Below, piece after piece: positions 45,226 through 54,239 of a DNA stretch of 64,000 bases (its first letter is position 1; each line of letters opens with the position of its first letter). The notes beneath the pieces are model-generated. The model did not search any database, was not told the origin of the DNA, and was given only the letters and a program-made list of their open reading frames with translations. The DNA comes from Strix aluco. Lineage: Eukaryota; Chordata; Aves; Strigiformes; Strigidae. Position numbers and translations under genes: made by a program. The DNA is taken from assembly GCF_031877795.1 (NCBI RefSeq), contig NC_133970.1:48056828-48120827 (forward strand). The letters run 5' to 3'.

Positions 45226-47805
45226 TTAAAAATCAGAGATTATCCATTGGACACTAATTCGGTGGGTTTCCTCACCTTTATCTAAAGCCTCCCAGGCATA
45301 TAAACCCCTAGATTTTACCAGGACCATAGACACAATGCCAACTAGGAGCAACTTCACCATGACAGGCTGGCATACATATCGCTCCACCATGCCATTGGCT
45401 TGAGGGTAATATGGTGTATAAAACACCCACTCAATACCTTCCCCTCGTGCCCAGTCTTGCACCACTGCAGCTGTAAAATGTGACCCATTATCACTCTGAA
45501 TACATTCAGAAATGGGCAAAATTGAAAACCATCCTTTTAAAACTTGGACTGTTTGGCCTCCAGTAGCTACATTAACAGCTGTAGCCATAGTTAGTCCCGA
45601 TACCACCCCTACTCCCACCAAGATGTACCTTCTTCCATGAGATGGTTTTAAAGGACCAACATAATCAACTTGCCAGGTGCTCCAAAGTCCCTTACCTTCT
45701 TTAATATGTTGGGCTGGTGCTTGATTTGGATGGTTAATCTTAAGCCTCACTTGACATTGTGGACAAGCCATAAGAATTGCTTCACACATCTTCATTGGCA
45801 CAGGCCATCCCCAGGACCAACACCCACAACAGAGATCTATTTTCCCTGAGTGACCTCGCTTAATATGTAGCCACTCAACCAGCCGATCCCAATCTCCTTT
45901 GTCACTATTAACTACCCTGATTTGGGCCAAATGATCTACTTGTTGATTCCATTTTGCAGCAGGGGTTCCATCTCTTACATGGCCCTTTACCCACTCTATA
46001 TACCGCCGTTCAGCCTCCTTAAATGAAGTGAAAGAAAATAACAAAGGTCTAACTGGTCCTTGTGGTCCCTTCTGAAACACGCCACAATAAGAGGCATGTT
46101 CTGCAAATCCCCACTTCACTCTCAACGGGTCCTGTGGATGTAAGGGCCCCAACTTCTGATAAGTTTTAAGTTCATCCTTTAAAACATTCAGGGCCTCTGT
46201 ATGCTGTAACGTCCAGTCCCATGCTCTATCTTTCCGCAGCAAACCATATAAAGGGCAGGCAATTACTGAAGACCCTGGTATATGCTTCCTCCAATAACTC
46301 AACAGTTGCTGCAGTTCTACCTTATTACCTGGTATCTGTCCCTTCTCAATAACTGATAAAATATCATCAGATACTACAATTGCTCCAGCCACCCACCAAG
46401 CTCCTAAAAATTTAATTTCTTGTCCTACCTGTTCTTTAATATTTCCTATATACTGATATATATGAACACCCAACAGCATCTCCACCATATCAAGAAGCTT
46501 GGCCAAAGTATTATGAGCAATAGTGGGAGAATGTTTATACCCTTGTGGGAGTCGATTGAAAGCATATTGAATCCCCTCCCAGGTAAAAGCAAACTGAGGC
46601 TTATCTTCATCCCTCAGAGGAATCATAGAAAACATATCTTTAACATCTAAAGCAGCCATCCATAAATGAGCAGCTACCTGTATTGCTGCTACTACTGGTG
46701 ATATATTTGGGACAGCAGCTGTTAAAGGTAGAATATTGCTATTCAATCTCCAATAATCAATTGTTAACCACCAATGCTCATCTAACTTACGGACTGGCCA
46801 AACTAGAGAATTACAAGAGAAATGTGTTCTCACTAGGGGACATTTTTCTATTGCCCCCGTCACACCTACTATATTTGTAAATTTCCTTGATGGTTTAAAT
46901 CCTAACTCAGTGACTTGTTGTCTATTTAAAACACTAACTCGAGCCCCTATGTCAATTGAAAACTCCAAACTTATCCGTTTAGGACCCACAGGAATATATA
47001 TATAAGGTTCCTTATCAGCGGACCATTGGCAGGAATTCACCGTGCGGAGTGGGCGGCCCGATCCCCAAACCGCAGCTACTAGTTTTTTTAACTCTCTCAA
47101 CTCCCCCCTCGATGCCACAAAAGGGTTAATTTTCCCTTCCTGAGGGAGTAGAGTTACCTGTGTTTCCCTTTGTTTTCGAGTTTTCCCCTCCAGCAATTCC
47201 ACCAACTTTAAGATATTATCAGTAGACCGCCCATGCAACCCGGCCCGGGGCACCCCCAGTGCCAGTGCCTTCTGCCAAAGATCATTCCTTCCTGACTCAT
47301 AAAATCGGCCTAACTTATCTCGGGGCAATTCAAACTCTCTACGAGCAGGCTGTTCAGCGGGGGAAGCTGTTCGACTAACTTGTCGAACCCTCCGATTTTC
47401 ACCCCCACCCCCACTCAAATCAATCCAGCCCATCTCTCTAAGGGACTGGATATGTGTCTTTAAGGCATCCGGGAGCCCTCTGATGAGAGGTTTAAGGTGG
47501 CTGGGATCCACCGGCGCCGCAAGCGGAATTCCACACCGCCCCCTCTTATTCATCGCCTGAATGCCAGCCGCCTTTTGTACTCCTTCTGCCAGCTCCACTG
47601 CTGCAAAGTAGTCCTGCGCCTGAGTCAAGCAAGCACCTAATATGGCGCACATTTTTCCTTCATTTCTGCTTATCCACCAACTTCCCCGGCTCTGTTTCAA
47701 CTTTCTCACAACTTCTACCGGGTCAAGCCGCCTCTCTTTTGCCCACTGTATCTCTAAAGGGGAAGGGGCACAGCTATATTTCTGTAACAACTCCTCTATT
47801 GACAT
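45226..47805 (-). CDS. ERV gag-pro-pol, single open frame, internally deleted
   Basis: From ATG 47805 the frame runs 859 codons without a stop; with the open upstream part in the LTR it is 904. In order: a short gag-like region (MSIEELLQKY to about residue 180), a protease remnant (SIDIGARVSVL, Ile where DTGA has Thr), RT with LDVKDMFSMIPL (first catalytic Asp) and LPQGYKHSP, a damaged catalytic box (YQYIGN in place of YIDD) followed at once by KEQVGQEIKFLG, a shortened RNase H, and integrase with HIKRGH, CPQCQ, D in WQVDYVG, D in QSDNGSHF and E in ANGMVERY. Several domains are shorter than usual, yet all losses keep the frame. RT cannot be active; the integrase catalytic triad is present. 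Confidence 0.88.
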   Translation of the reverse strand: MSIEELLQKYSCAPSPLEIQWAKERRLDPVEVVRKLKQSRGSWWISRNEGKMCAILGACLTQAQDYFAAVELAEGVQKAAGIQAMNKRGRCGIPLAAPVDPSHLKPLIRGLPDALKTHIQSLREMGWIDLSGGGGENRRVRQVSRTASPAEQPARREFELPRDKLGRFYESGRNDLWQKALALGVPRAGLHGRSTDNILKLVELLEGKTRKQRETQVTLLPQEGKINPFVASRGELRELKKLVAAVWGSGRPLRTVNSCQWSADKEPYIYIPVGPKRISLEFSIDIGARVSVLNRQQVTELGFKPSRKFTNIVGVTGAIEKCPLVRTHFSCNSLVWPVRKLDEHWWLTIDYWRLNSNILPLTAAVPNISPVVAAIQVAAHLWMAALDVKDMFSMIPLRDEDKPQFAFTWEGIQYAFNRLPQGYKHSPTIAHNTLAKLLDMVEMLLGVHIYQYIGNIKEQVGQEIKFLGAWWVAGAIVVSDDILSVIEKGQIPGNKVELQQLLSYWRKHIPGSSVIACPLYGLLRKDRAWDWTLQHTEALNVLKDELKTYQKLGPLHPQDPLRVKWGFAEHASYCGVFQKGPQGPVRPLLFSFTSFKEAERRYIEWVKGHVRDGTPAAKWNQQVDHLAQIRVVNSDKGDWDRLVEWLHIKRGHSGKIDLCCGCWSWGWPVPMKMCEAILMACPQCQVRLKINHPNQAPAQHIKEGKGLWSTWQVDYVGPLKPSHGRRYILVGVGVVSGLTMATAVNVATGGQTVQVLKGWFSILPISECIQSDNGSHFTAAVVQDWARGEGIEWVFYTPYYPQANGMVERYVCQPVMVKLLLVGIVSMVLVKSRGLYAWEALDKGEETHRISVQWIISDF

Positions 47806-47821
47806 CCTGCCGACTACGCCA
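47804..47821 (-). other. Primer-binding site, tRNA-Ser
   Basis: The plus strand reads ATCCTGCCGACTACGCCA, which I recall as the 3' end of vertebrate tRNA-Ser(AGA/UGA) with CCA. All 18 bases appear to match. It lies 2 nt from the 5' LTR. The ATG at 47805-47803 overlaps its last two bases. Confidence 0.85.
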
Positions 47822-47823
47822 AT

Positions 47824-48621
47824 TGTTACGGAGGCTTCCAAATAAGCAACCCACCACCAATTTAAAAAAATAAATAGATTTATTTTTTCCATAAAACCAC
47901 CAGTCAGCTCTCCGTAGATTACAGATCCGAATGTCCGCAAGAGGAGAACAGAATAACTTTCTGGGGTTTGACAGTAACCCGAAATACTTTACAAAGCCCC
48001 ACTCCCCGGGGGTTTAACGACAACCCCAAACGAAAACTTCACTTCCTAGGGTTTAACGGGAACCCGAAACGTAAAACAAAGCCTCACACCCCAGGGGTTT
48101 AACGACAACCCCAAACGAAAACTTCACTTCGTGGGTTTAACGAGAACCCAAAACGAAAAACACAGCTTCATAGCCTAGGGGTTTAACGGGAACCCCAAAC
48201 GTAAACTTCACTTCGTGGGTTTAACGAGAACCCAAAACGAAAAACAAAGCTTCACAGCCTAGGGTTTAACGACAACCCAAAACGCTCTATCACTCACCTA
48301 GAAAGTGAGGGCTCTCAACCTCGAGGACCTGCTCAGGGCAGCGTCCCGACCCAAAGTACCTCGAGGAGTTTCCTTGGGCAGCGTCCTGACCCAAGGGGAG
48401 AGTCCTCTGACCGCAGCGTGCAGCTCCAGGGGACGAGCTCCAAATGGCTCCCCCAGGGGACTCCATTTATACCCAGGCCCAATCTGACCTGTAGTCAATA
48501 GCGGCTCCCATTGGTCAAAGGTCTCAGCTACCGCAAGACCCTGAGAACAAAGACAGCCAAAAGCTGCCACGTTTCAACAGCCAGGAAGCTCTGCTTTCAC
48601 TGGGCGGATGCACCTGCCACA
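47824..48621 (-). mobile_element. 5' LTR of ERV-S-like provirus
   Basis: 798 bp, about ten substitutions from the 3' LTR. TATA-like GGTATAAATGG near 48464-48476 and AATAAA near 47874-47884 on the minus strand imply a long R region of roughly 580 bp that contains the hairpin array (47963-48279). Confidence 0.93.
47963..48279. repeat. Array of eight hairpins in 5' LTR
   Basis: Same array as at 44174-44490. It would be transcribed near the 5' end of the viral RNA, in the place where retroviruses carry export, translation or packaging structures. Confidence 0.85.
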
Positions 48622-48626
48622 GTCTC

Positions 48627-49373
48627 TTGTTCCCAAAAATAGTCAGGCTATTTTTAAACCCCTGTGGCAGAACAGTCCAACATAATTGCGTTTTATGACC
48701 AGTAGTAGGGCTTTCCCACTCAAAAGCAAATAGTCTCTGACTTTCTTCTTCTAGTGGGATACAAAAGAAAGCATCCTTTAAGTCCAACACACTAAACCAT
48801 TGATCAGTGTCCCTTATAGTAGTCAATAAGGTATAAGGATTGGCCACTACCAGATGCACATCCTGAACAATTTGCTTAATAGCCCTTAAGTCTTGAACTA
48901 GCTGATACTCATTAGAGTGTCATTTCTTTACTGGAACAATGGGAGTATTATATTCAGATTGACACTCTCTTAATAGTCCATATTTCATAAAATTTTCTAT
49001 CAAGGGTTCAAGCCCTTTCCTTGCTTCCAACTTTATAGAATATTGTTTCTGTCTTACCAGTTGTGCTCCTAGCTTTAACTCAGTCTTCACTGGTTCAGCT
49101 AATTTTGACCGACCTGGTACTCCAGATGCCCATACGAGGGGATTCACTGCATTCAAAACCTCTTCTGGTATCTTTGGAGTTTCTTCTGCTGTTCCCAGCT
49201 GTAACAGAAAAACTTGCACCTCCAGTGCCTTTTCTTCAGGAATCTGCACATGAATGTGATTACTTTCAAACATGATTTGAGCATTCAATTTACTTAACAA
49301 GTTTCTTCCCAATAAAGGAATAGAGCAATCGGGTATGTACAAAAATTTATGCATAAAATTCCGAGATCCATAT
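48627..49373 (-). pseudogene. Protease C-terminus and RT N-terminal half
   Basis: From 49373: protease end (FLYIPDCSIPLLGRNLLSKL), linker, then RT fingers (ARKGLEPLIENFMKYGLL, QSEYNTPIVPVKK) to a stop at 48920-48922, and the palm start (WFSVLDLKDAFFCIPL, with the first catalytic Asp; VLPQGFKNSLTIF). The YVDD box and all later pol are missing. RT copies viral RNA into DNA in the intact family. Confidence 0.85.
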
Positions 49374-49794
49374 TGTCCTGGTTTCAGCCAGGATAGAGTT
49401 AACTTTCCTTGGGCTGAGAGGGAGCACAGCTGGAGTGCCGGGCCTGGATCAGTCATTGGAGTATTCCATATCATGTGATGTCATGCTCAGTATATAAGGG
49501 GACGCGTGCTCTCTCATTTCGATTTCCATTTTCTGGTTGGCGTGGTGGGATTTCTGGTGTGGTGGGGATCACTGCTGGGGGCGGGCTGTGTACCAGTCGC
49601 CGGTCGGTGAGCAACTGCTGTATGTTACCCCTTTGGATTTACTGTTGTTACTGTTGTTTTGTTACTATTACTAAATATTTTTTTTTATTCAACCTACAAA
49701 TTTCTTATTTTTTGTCCCTCCCCTATTTCATGGGGGGGGGAGTAAATGACTGGCCACATGGTGATTGGCTACCGGCTGAGTGCAAACCACAGCA
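49374..49794 (+). mobile_element. Solo LTR 1 in ERV protease, class II family
   Basis: 421 bp, starting TGTCCTGGTTTCAGCCAGG and ending CAAACCACAGCA, with 5-bp duplications CATAT (49369-49373 and 49795-49799). TATA box CAGTATATAAGGGG near 49488. Same family as the LTR at 15166-15658. Confidence 0.88.
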
Positions 49795-49799
49795 CATAT

Positions 49800-49846
49800 C
49801 CACATTTGATAGGTTGGAAAAATGGCCTGACTTCTCTACCCCCTGT
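49800..49846 (-). pseudogene. Protease segment trapped between two solo LTRs
   Basis: About 50 bp that read on the minus strand as part of the class I protease (GREVRPFFQPIKCG), homologous to 30925-30990 in the sister copy. It links the protease pieces on either side and proves that the two LTRs are separate insertions. Confidence 0.8.
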
Positions 49847-49851
49847 GGCAC

Positions 49852-50811
49852 TGTCCTGGTTTAGCCAGGATAGGGTTAAGTTTCCCCAGCAGTGGGGGGA
49901 GCTCTAGCCGGGTTATTCAGATACCATGCGGACATCACATCCTGGCTGGTCACATTTTCCTGGCGCGGGAGCGCGGTGCACTCGTGGTTTTGTACATCTG
50001 CTCCTCTCACTGCTGTATTTGGTAGCTATTTTGCTCTGTTTGTTATAGACTATCTTGCCAAAATGATGCAAGTTAGGACAAATTAAATTTCAATTATTTA
50101 TTTTAGCAAGCGGCAATAAGCAAAACAGCGCTGGGCGGCCGGGGAGTCCCTGCTCCACCAACGGCGCGCACCCACTTCCCGAGGGTCCATCTTTTTTATA
50201 TCCTCCGCCTTCCGTTATCGGGTCTCTCTGAGAGGTGTACCCTGCGTCTGCGCACTTTGCAGCTAGGGGGTCGCTCCATCCGGGTCTTCCTCGCGTCACC
50301 AGCTTCTCGTATTTCCTGCTTTCCTGAGAGTGGCTCACAAAGTCTTTGTTTATATCTTACAGAATATAGACACTACCCCCTTTTTTTCTTCTTCTTCTCC
50401 CCTTTGTCTTTCTCCCCTTTGTCCTTCTTCCCTTTCTCCCTCTTTTCAGTCTTTTGCCTAGTAGGAGTCCTTGCTTCAGCATTTCAACTTAGATAAGCAC
50501 TTGCAGTCAGTTAGTCGTTACACAGTGTAATAGTTAAGATTAAGCTTAGGCCTACATAGTTTATGGAATAACATGTCACGAGCTCCCAGTATCTTCAATG
50601 GAATTTGATGAACAAACAGTTTACTGTCTATCACATGTTCATTGCTATCACTATTACTGTTATTGTTGTTGTTGTTGTTTGTTGTGTTGCTATTGCACTG
50701 CTGTATTAAACCTTTCCTTATCTCAGTCTCGGGGCTTTGTATTTCACTCCCTTTGTGGGGGAGGGGCAGCGGCCGCATGGTCTCAGACCCCGGCAGGGGC
50801 TAAACCATCAC
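49852..50811 (+). mobile_element. Solo LTR 2 in ERV protease, with probable inner insert
   Basis: It starts TGTCCTGGTTTAGCCAGG and ends AAACCATCACA, flanked by GGCAC (49847-49851 and 50812-50816). At 960 bp it is more than twice as long as solo LTR 1. The excess, about 50060-50530, looks like a minus-oriented LTR (AATAAGC and GCGCTGGGCGG near 50115-50140; TATA-like near 50195), whose exact ends I could not set. Confidence 0.82.
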
Positions 50812-50816
50812 AGGCA

Positions 50817-50960
50817 CCAACAATGGATAAACTTTGCTTGATCAATTTACCTTTACATGTGTTTAAAACCAAACATACTGCACCAGTGTCAACTAAAAAA
50901 ATCTACTCTCTCATTCCCCAACTTCAGGGTAACCAGGGGTTCTGTTGGGGAGACTTCCGA
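50817..50960 (-). pseudogene. Protease N-terminal part (class I ERV)
   Basis: On the minus strand this has VDTGAVCLVL, the protease active-site triplet intact, followed by KQSLSIVGA up to the solo LTR insertion at 50811. The reading resumes at 49851. Confidence 0.8.
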
Positions 50961-51001
50961 GTCAGCCCCCGGTCCTTGTCAGTCAGAATCCTGATCCAAA
51001 G

Positions 51002-51763
51002 TCAACAGTTCATTGAGTTTAGGATTTTCATTAATCCTAGGGAGTCTTGTCTGCAATCTATTTTGTGGACACTCCCTCTTCCAGTATCCTTTTTGGTTGC
51101 AAATTGCACATTGATCTTTTTCAAAAGACACTTATTTCTCCCCCTTTGTTTCTGATTTCCTCTATTCTCATTCCACTTTCTACCTCCTTGATTTCTTCTC
51201 TCTATTGCTGCTGCTATTAATCTGTCTCTCTTGAGCTGTTCCTTATTTTGTCTTTTATTTTCCTCCTCTTCTCTATTATTATATACCCTCCAAGCTGCCT
51301 CTAGCAGTTTATTTATAGATCTCGCACCTTCTCCTTTGTATTTCTGCAACTTCTTTCTAATATCCGAATAAGATTGTCCCACAAATGTATTAATTAAAGA
51401 CAGTGCGTTTTCTTCTTTTTCTGGATCTAGAGCCGAGTATTTTCTGACAGTCTCACACAACCTTTCATAAAAGGCAGAAGGTGTCTCATCTTTCCCTTGG
51501 ACCACCTGATAGATTTTTGCTAAATTTTTAGGTTTTGGGATCATGTTCTTTACCCCAAATAAAATCAACCTTTGTTACTCTGTTAAAAGCAACCTTTGTA
51601 CTCTATCATTTGGATTCCAATTAGGGTTTATAGTTGGGAAATGATCATCTACTCTCCATGCTTGTGCATCCTGTACATGCACTTTCTCCACCTCTTCCCT
51701 AGCTTTTGCTATTCTCTTTTGTCTCTCTTCATGTGTAAAAAGAGTATTCAGGACAACCTGCAC
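51002..51763 (-). pseudogene. Gag capsid and nucleocapsid (class I ERV)
   Basis: Frame 51568-51002 carries the major homology region (QGKDETPSAFYERLCETVRK), a helical C-terminal domain and a charged region (REEEENKRQNKEQLKRDR). 51763-51575 holds the preceding capsid part. The zinc knuckle near 51080-51110 lies in another frame and reads CAICNQKGYWKREC, with Tyr where the CCHC motif has His. Stops at 51571-51574 and a frameshift near 51115 break the gene. Confidence 0.82.
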
Positions 51764-51788
51764 ATCTTTCCAATCCAGATCATGATTT

Positions 51789-52565
51789 TCAATAAGTCTC
51801 TAATGCCTGAGCTGTCTTCTGTGGATCTTCCCTGTAGGTGCCTGCCATTTCCTTCCAGGCTCTCAAATCTGCTACCAAGAAAGGAACTTTTACCCATACC
51901 AGCTCTGCAGTGGGCACTACTGCCTGTCTTAAAGGGGCCTGCAACACGGCTCCTCCTCGTCTAGTACAACCAGCTACAGGACTATAATTTTCACCCTCAG
52001 ATGCTCTTTCTGCTTCTCCGCTAGGCTCTCCCTCTTCTCTCACTTCCACGCCTTCATCCTGAACATCAGGTGGCTGCCGTGGGGCCGGTGGTCCCTGTGG
52101 GGCTGCTAGTAACTGAACATTCTCCTCTTTCTCAGTATCCTTATACTTATTACATCGTTTCCCAATACTGCAAGCTGAGCAGCAATGCTTTAGCATTTTT
52201 GATTTTCCATTTTCTTGTTCCAAAGTCAATACATTTGTATCATTAAAAATTAATCCACAATCCTTTCTACTGGTATAGTCATTTCTGAGAGTAAAGAACA
52301 AATCAACATAAGGTATTTCATCCCATTTTCCTTCCCATCTATAAAACAACGTTAATTGCAATATAGTATTATAATTCAGTGTTCCATTCTTTGGCCATTT
52401 TTCCTGATCATCTAATATATACATTGGCCACCAATGATTACAGTATTCAACCAACATTTTCCGAGTTACTGGACCACCTCCAAACTTTTGCCAGTGTTTC
52501 AGTATACAACCCAAAGGGGAGGCTTTTACAATGCCTCCTTCAGAAGATGACATTACATTTCCCAT
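51789..52565 (-). pseudogene. Gag matrix to capsid start (class I ERV), 258 codons
   Basis: MGNVMSSSEGG at 52565 has Gly2 for myristoylation. A matrix domain with CILKHWQKFGGGPV and CNHWWPMYILDDQEKW follows, then a cysteine cluster (KHCCSACSIGKRC, about residues 125-137), a Pro/Glu-rich linker (PPAPRQPPDVQDEG) and the start of capsid. Open for 258 codons. It aligns with 29714-30225 of the plus-strand copy, which has an extra TGA. Gag shapes the particle in the intact family. Confidence 0.85.
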
Positions 52566-52862
52566 TACCCTTATGTCTACCTGCTCCGATCATCACTGTA
52601 CAAATGCAGGAGAACCCCAGCAGCTGCAAATACCAACCTTTAATTATAATCCACCAACACATACTTTCCCTAGTACGATTTACTTGGGGATTTCCTTTAT
52701 TGAGTAATATCTCAACTTGCTTCCAGTCAAGTGCTCACCGCCCCTGCCAAGAAATCACCAGGGAGGTCCCCAGAGACCTACATCTGGTATGCACTGGAGT
52801 TCCTCTCGTGATTCCTAGTGGCGGGGAGAGTCGGCTGGACTTTAAGTCTCACTGTCAGCAGA

Positions 52863-52880
52863 GTCCCACCTGGGTCTCCA
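52863..52880 (-). other. Primer-binding site, decayed tRNA-Arg type
   Basis: The minus strand reads TGGAGACCCAGGTGGGAC, about four mismatches from the site at 3367-3384. Spacer of 6 nt to the LTR, as in the sister element. Confidence 0.65.
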
Positions 52881-52886
52881 GAAAAC

Positions 52887-53486
52887 TGTTACCTAAATAA
52901 AGACTCTGGAAACCAAGATTAGTTTAGAGAGACGATATTGCTTTATATTGTGCAGGGTGCTAGGTGGAAAACATCCACAAATTAAGCACACCATACAAAA
53001 GAACTTCAAAGTATTTATACACTCCAAACTACATGATTAAGTATTTGCTATAATGATTATTGGTTATCACCTCTCTCCCTCATTGGTTATTAACATGCTC
53101 ACTCTGATTTAAAGTACAGTGGGTTTTTAATTTTCTGTGCAAGCTCAAAGGGTGAGGGTCTTTATTCGGGCAGGGGTCTTCGAAGCAGTGGGTGTGATTT
53201 TTACTATTATAATGAGGATAGTACTTCCAAAGGACATTAATCTCTAATTAAACTAATTTACGTTGAACAATTTTAACAAGCTTCCATGTACCAGGATGTT
53301 TCTTTTCTTCAAGAATGGTAGCTCCTGATTAGAAGTTCCTGACTAATTATTGTTGACAGTGTGAAGAACAGACTGATCTAGCTGATGCATCCAATCTGTC
53401 CTTGTATTTGATGAGAAACATTTGTATGGACAATAATATGTACTATGTGTCCTTGGGTGTGATGAGAAACAGTTGTGTGTCCTACA
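52887..53486 (-). mobile_element. 5' LTR of class I ERV (outer end uncertain)
   Basis: In plus-strand view it starts TGTTACCTAAATAAAG and probably ends GTCCTACA, about 600 bp. It shares segments with 27.6-28.2 kb, for example GATGAGAAACATTTGTATGG. It differs from the family A LTR that ends the plus-strand sister. Confidence 0.65.
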
Positions 53487-54234
53487 ATTCCCCAATAAAC
53501 AATACATTCTTTCCCATGGATAGCAAGCACATAAAATTTAAACAACTCTGAACAAGGCCTCTTCTTCAGGGTAACAAGTATTATTTGTGTTCCCATTGCT
53601 TTAGTTATATATATATATCTACACATACACACATGCATTTTTTTAAGTCAAGTCATTGAATGTCCTTACTGTATTGCTCTATTCATCTTTCTTCTACGCT
53701 GATCTAGCTAGCTTCTTTGTTTAGTATAGTCTATCAGCAACTGTCAGTTGCTGTTCTGGGAACATCAGGCCTATCTGTTCCAGGATGATTCCTGTGATCT
53801 GTTTGTTTTCATTCTACTTGATTTCTGAGTTATTCAACTCTTTTGATCTGCTTTTTCCAATTTAAATACATTTTCAATTAGAAAAGTAATTAGAGCTTAG
53901 TTTAATAGGGTGTCACAATTGCAAAACAATCTTTCTCCACATATTTCAAGAATCTGCTGGAAGAGCTTTACCTGTGCACTTAAAGTGTCAATATAGCAGG
54001 ATAAAAATAAGTTTCAGCACTACCCCAGTACTACTCGAATATATCTGGGGTATGGGTTGTATTTGTCACCTCATTCCTGAATTGTGGGAAATTTCATTGC
54101 AAGCATATGTTGTGGATCCTGTTCTCTTCCATGAATCTTTGCCTCAAGGACTTTAGATAGACTTTCTTTCATCTCTTCCAAAAACCTCTGTAGTTGTATG
54201 GTTTCTCCATCGTAGTTTTTGTGTTTCATTGTTT
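53487..54234 (+). other. GPBP1 intron 2, nothing recognised
   Basis: AT-rich, with a short TA/CA run at about 53605-53632. No mobile element recognised. Confidence 0.5.
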
Positions 54235-54239
54235 GAAAC

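Larger units (their letters stand above)
44035..48621 (-). mobile_element. ERVL/ERV-S-like provirus, complete with both LTRs
   Basis: A 4587-bp minus-strand provirus bounded by two 798-bp LTRs and perfect 5-bp duplications GTCTC (44030-44034 and 48622-48626). Order on the minus strand: 5' LTR, tRNA-Ser primer site, one gag-pro-pol frame, about 390 bp without a recognised gene, polypurine tract, 3' LTR. No env, as usual for ERVL. The LTRs differ by about ten bases by eye, so it is the youngest full element here. It lies antisense to GPBP1 in intron 2. Confidence 0.93.
48627..53486 (-). mobile_element. Class I (gammaretrovirus-like) ERV, minus strand, 5' part
   Basis: 5' LTR (52887-53486), primer site, gag, protease and the first part of RT, ending at the ERV-S-like insertion (48626). 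It is the sister of the plus-strand ERV at 29.4-33.9 kb. Two solo LTRs (49374-49794, 49852-50811) sit in the protease. Nothing of RT beyond the LPQGFKNS region is found on the other side of the insertion. Confidence 0.88.
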
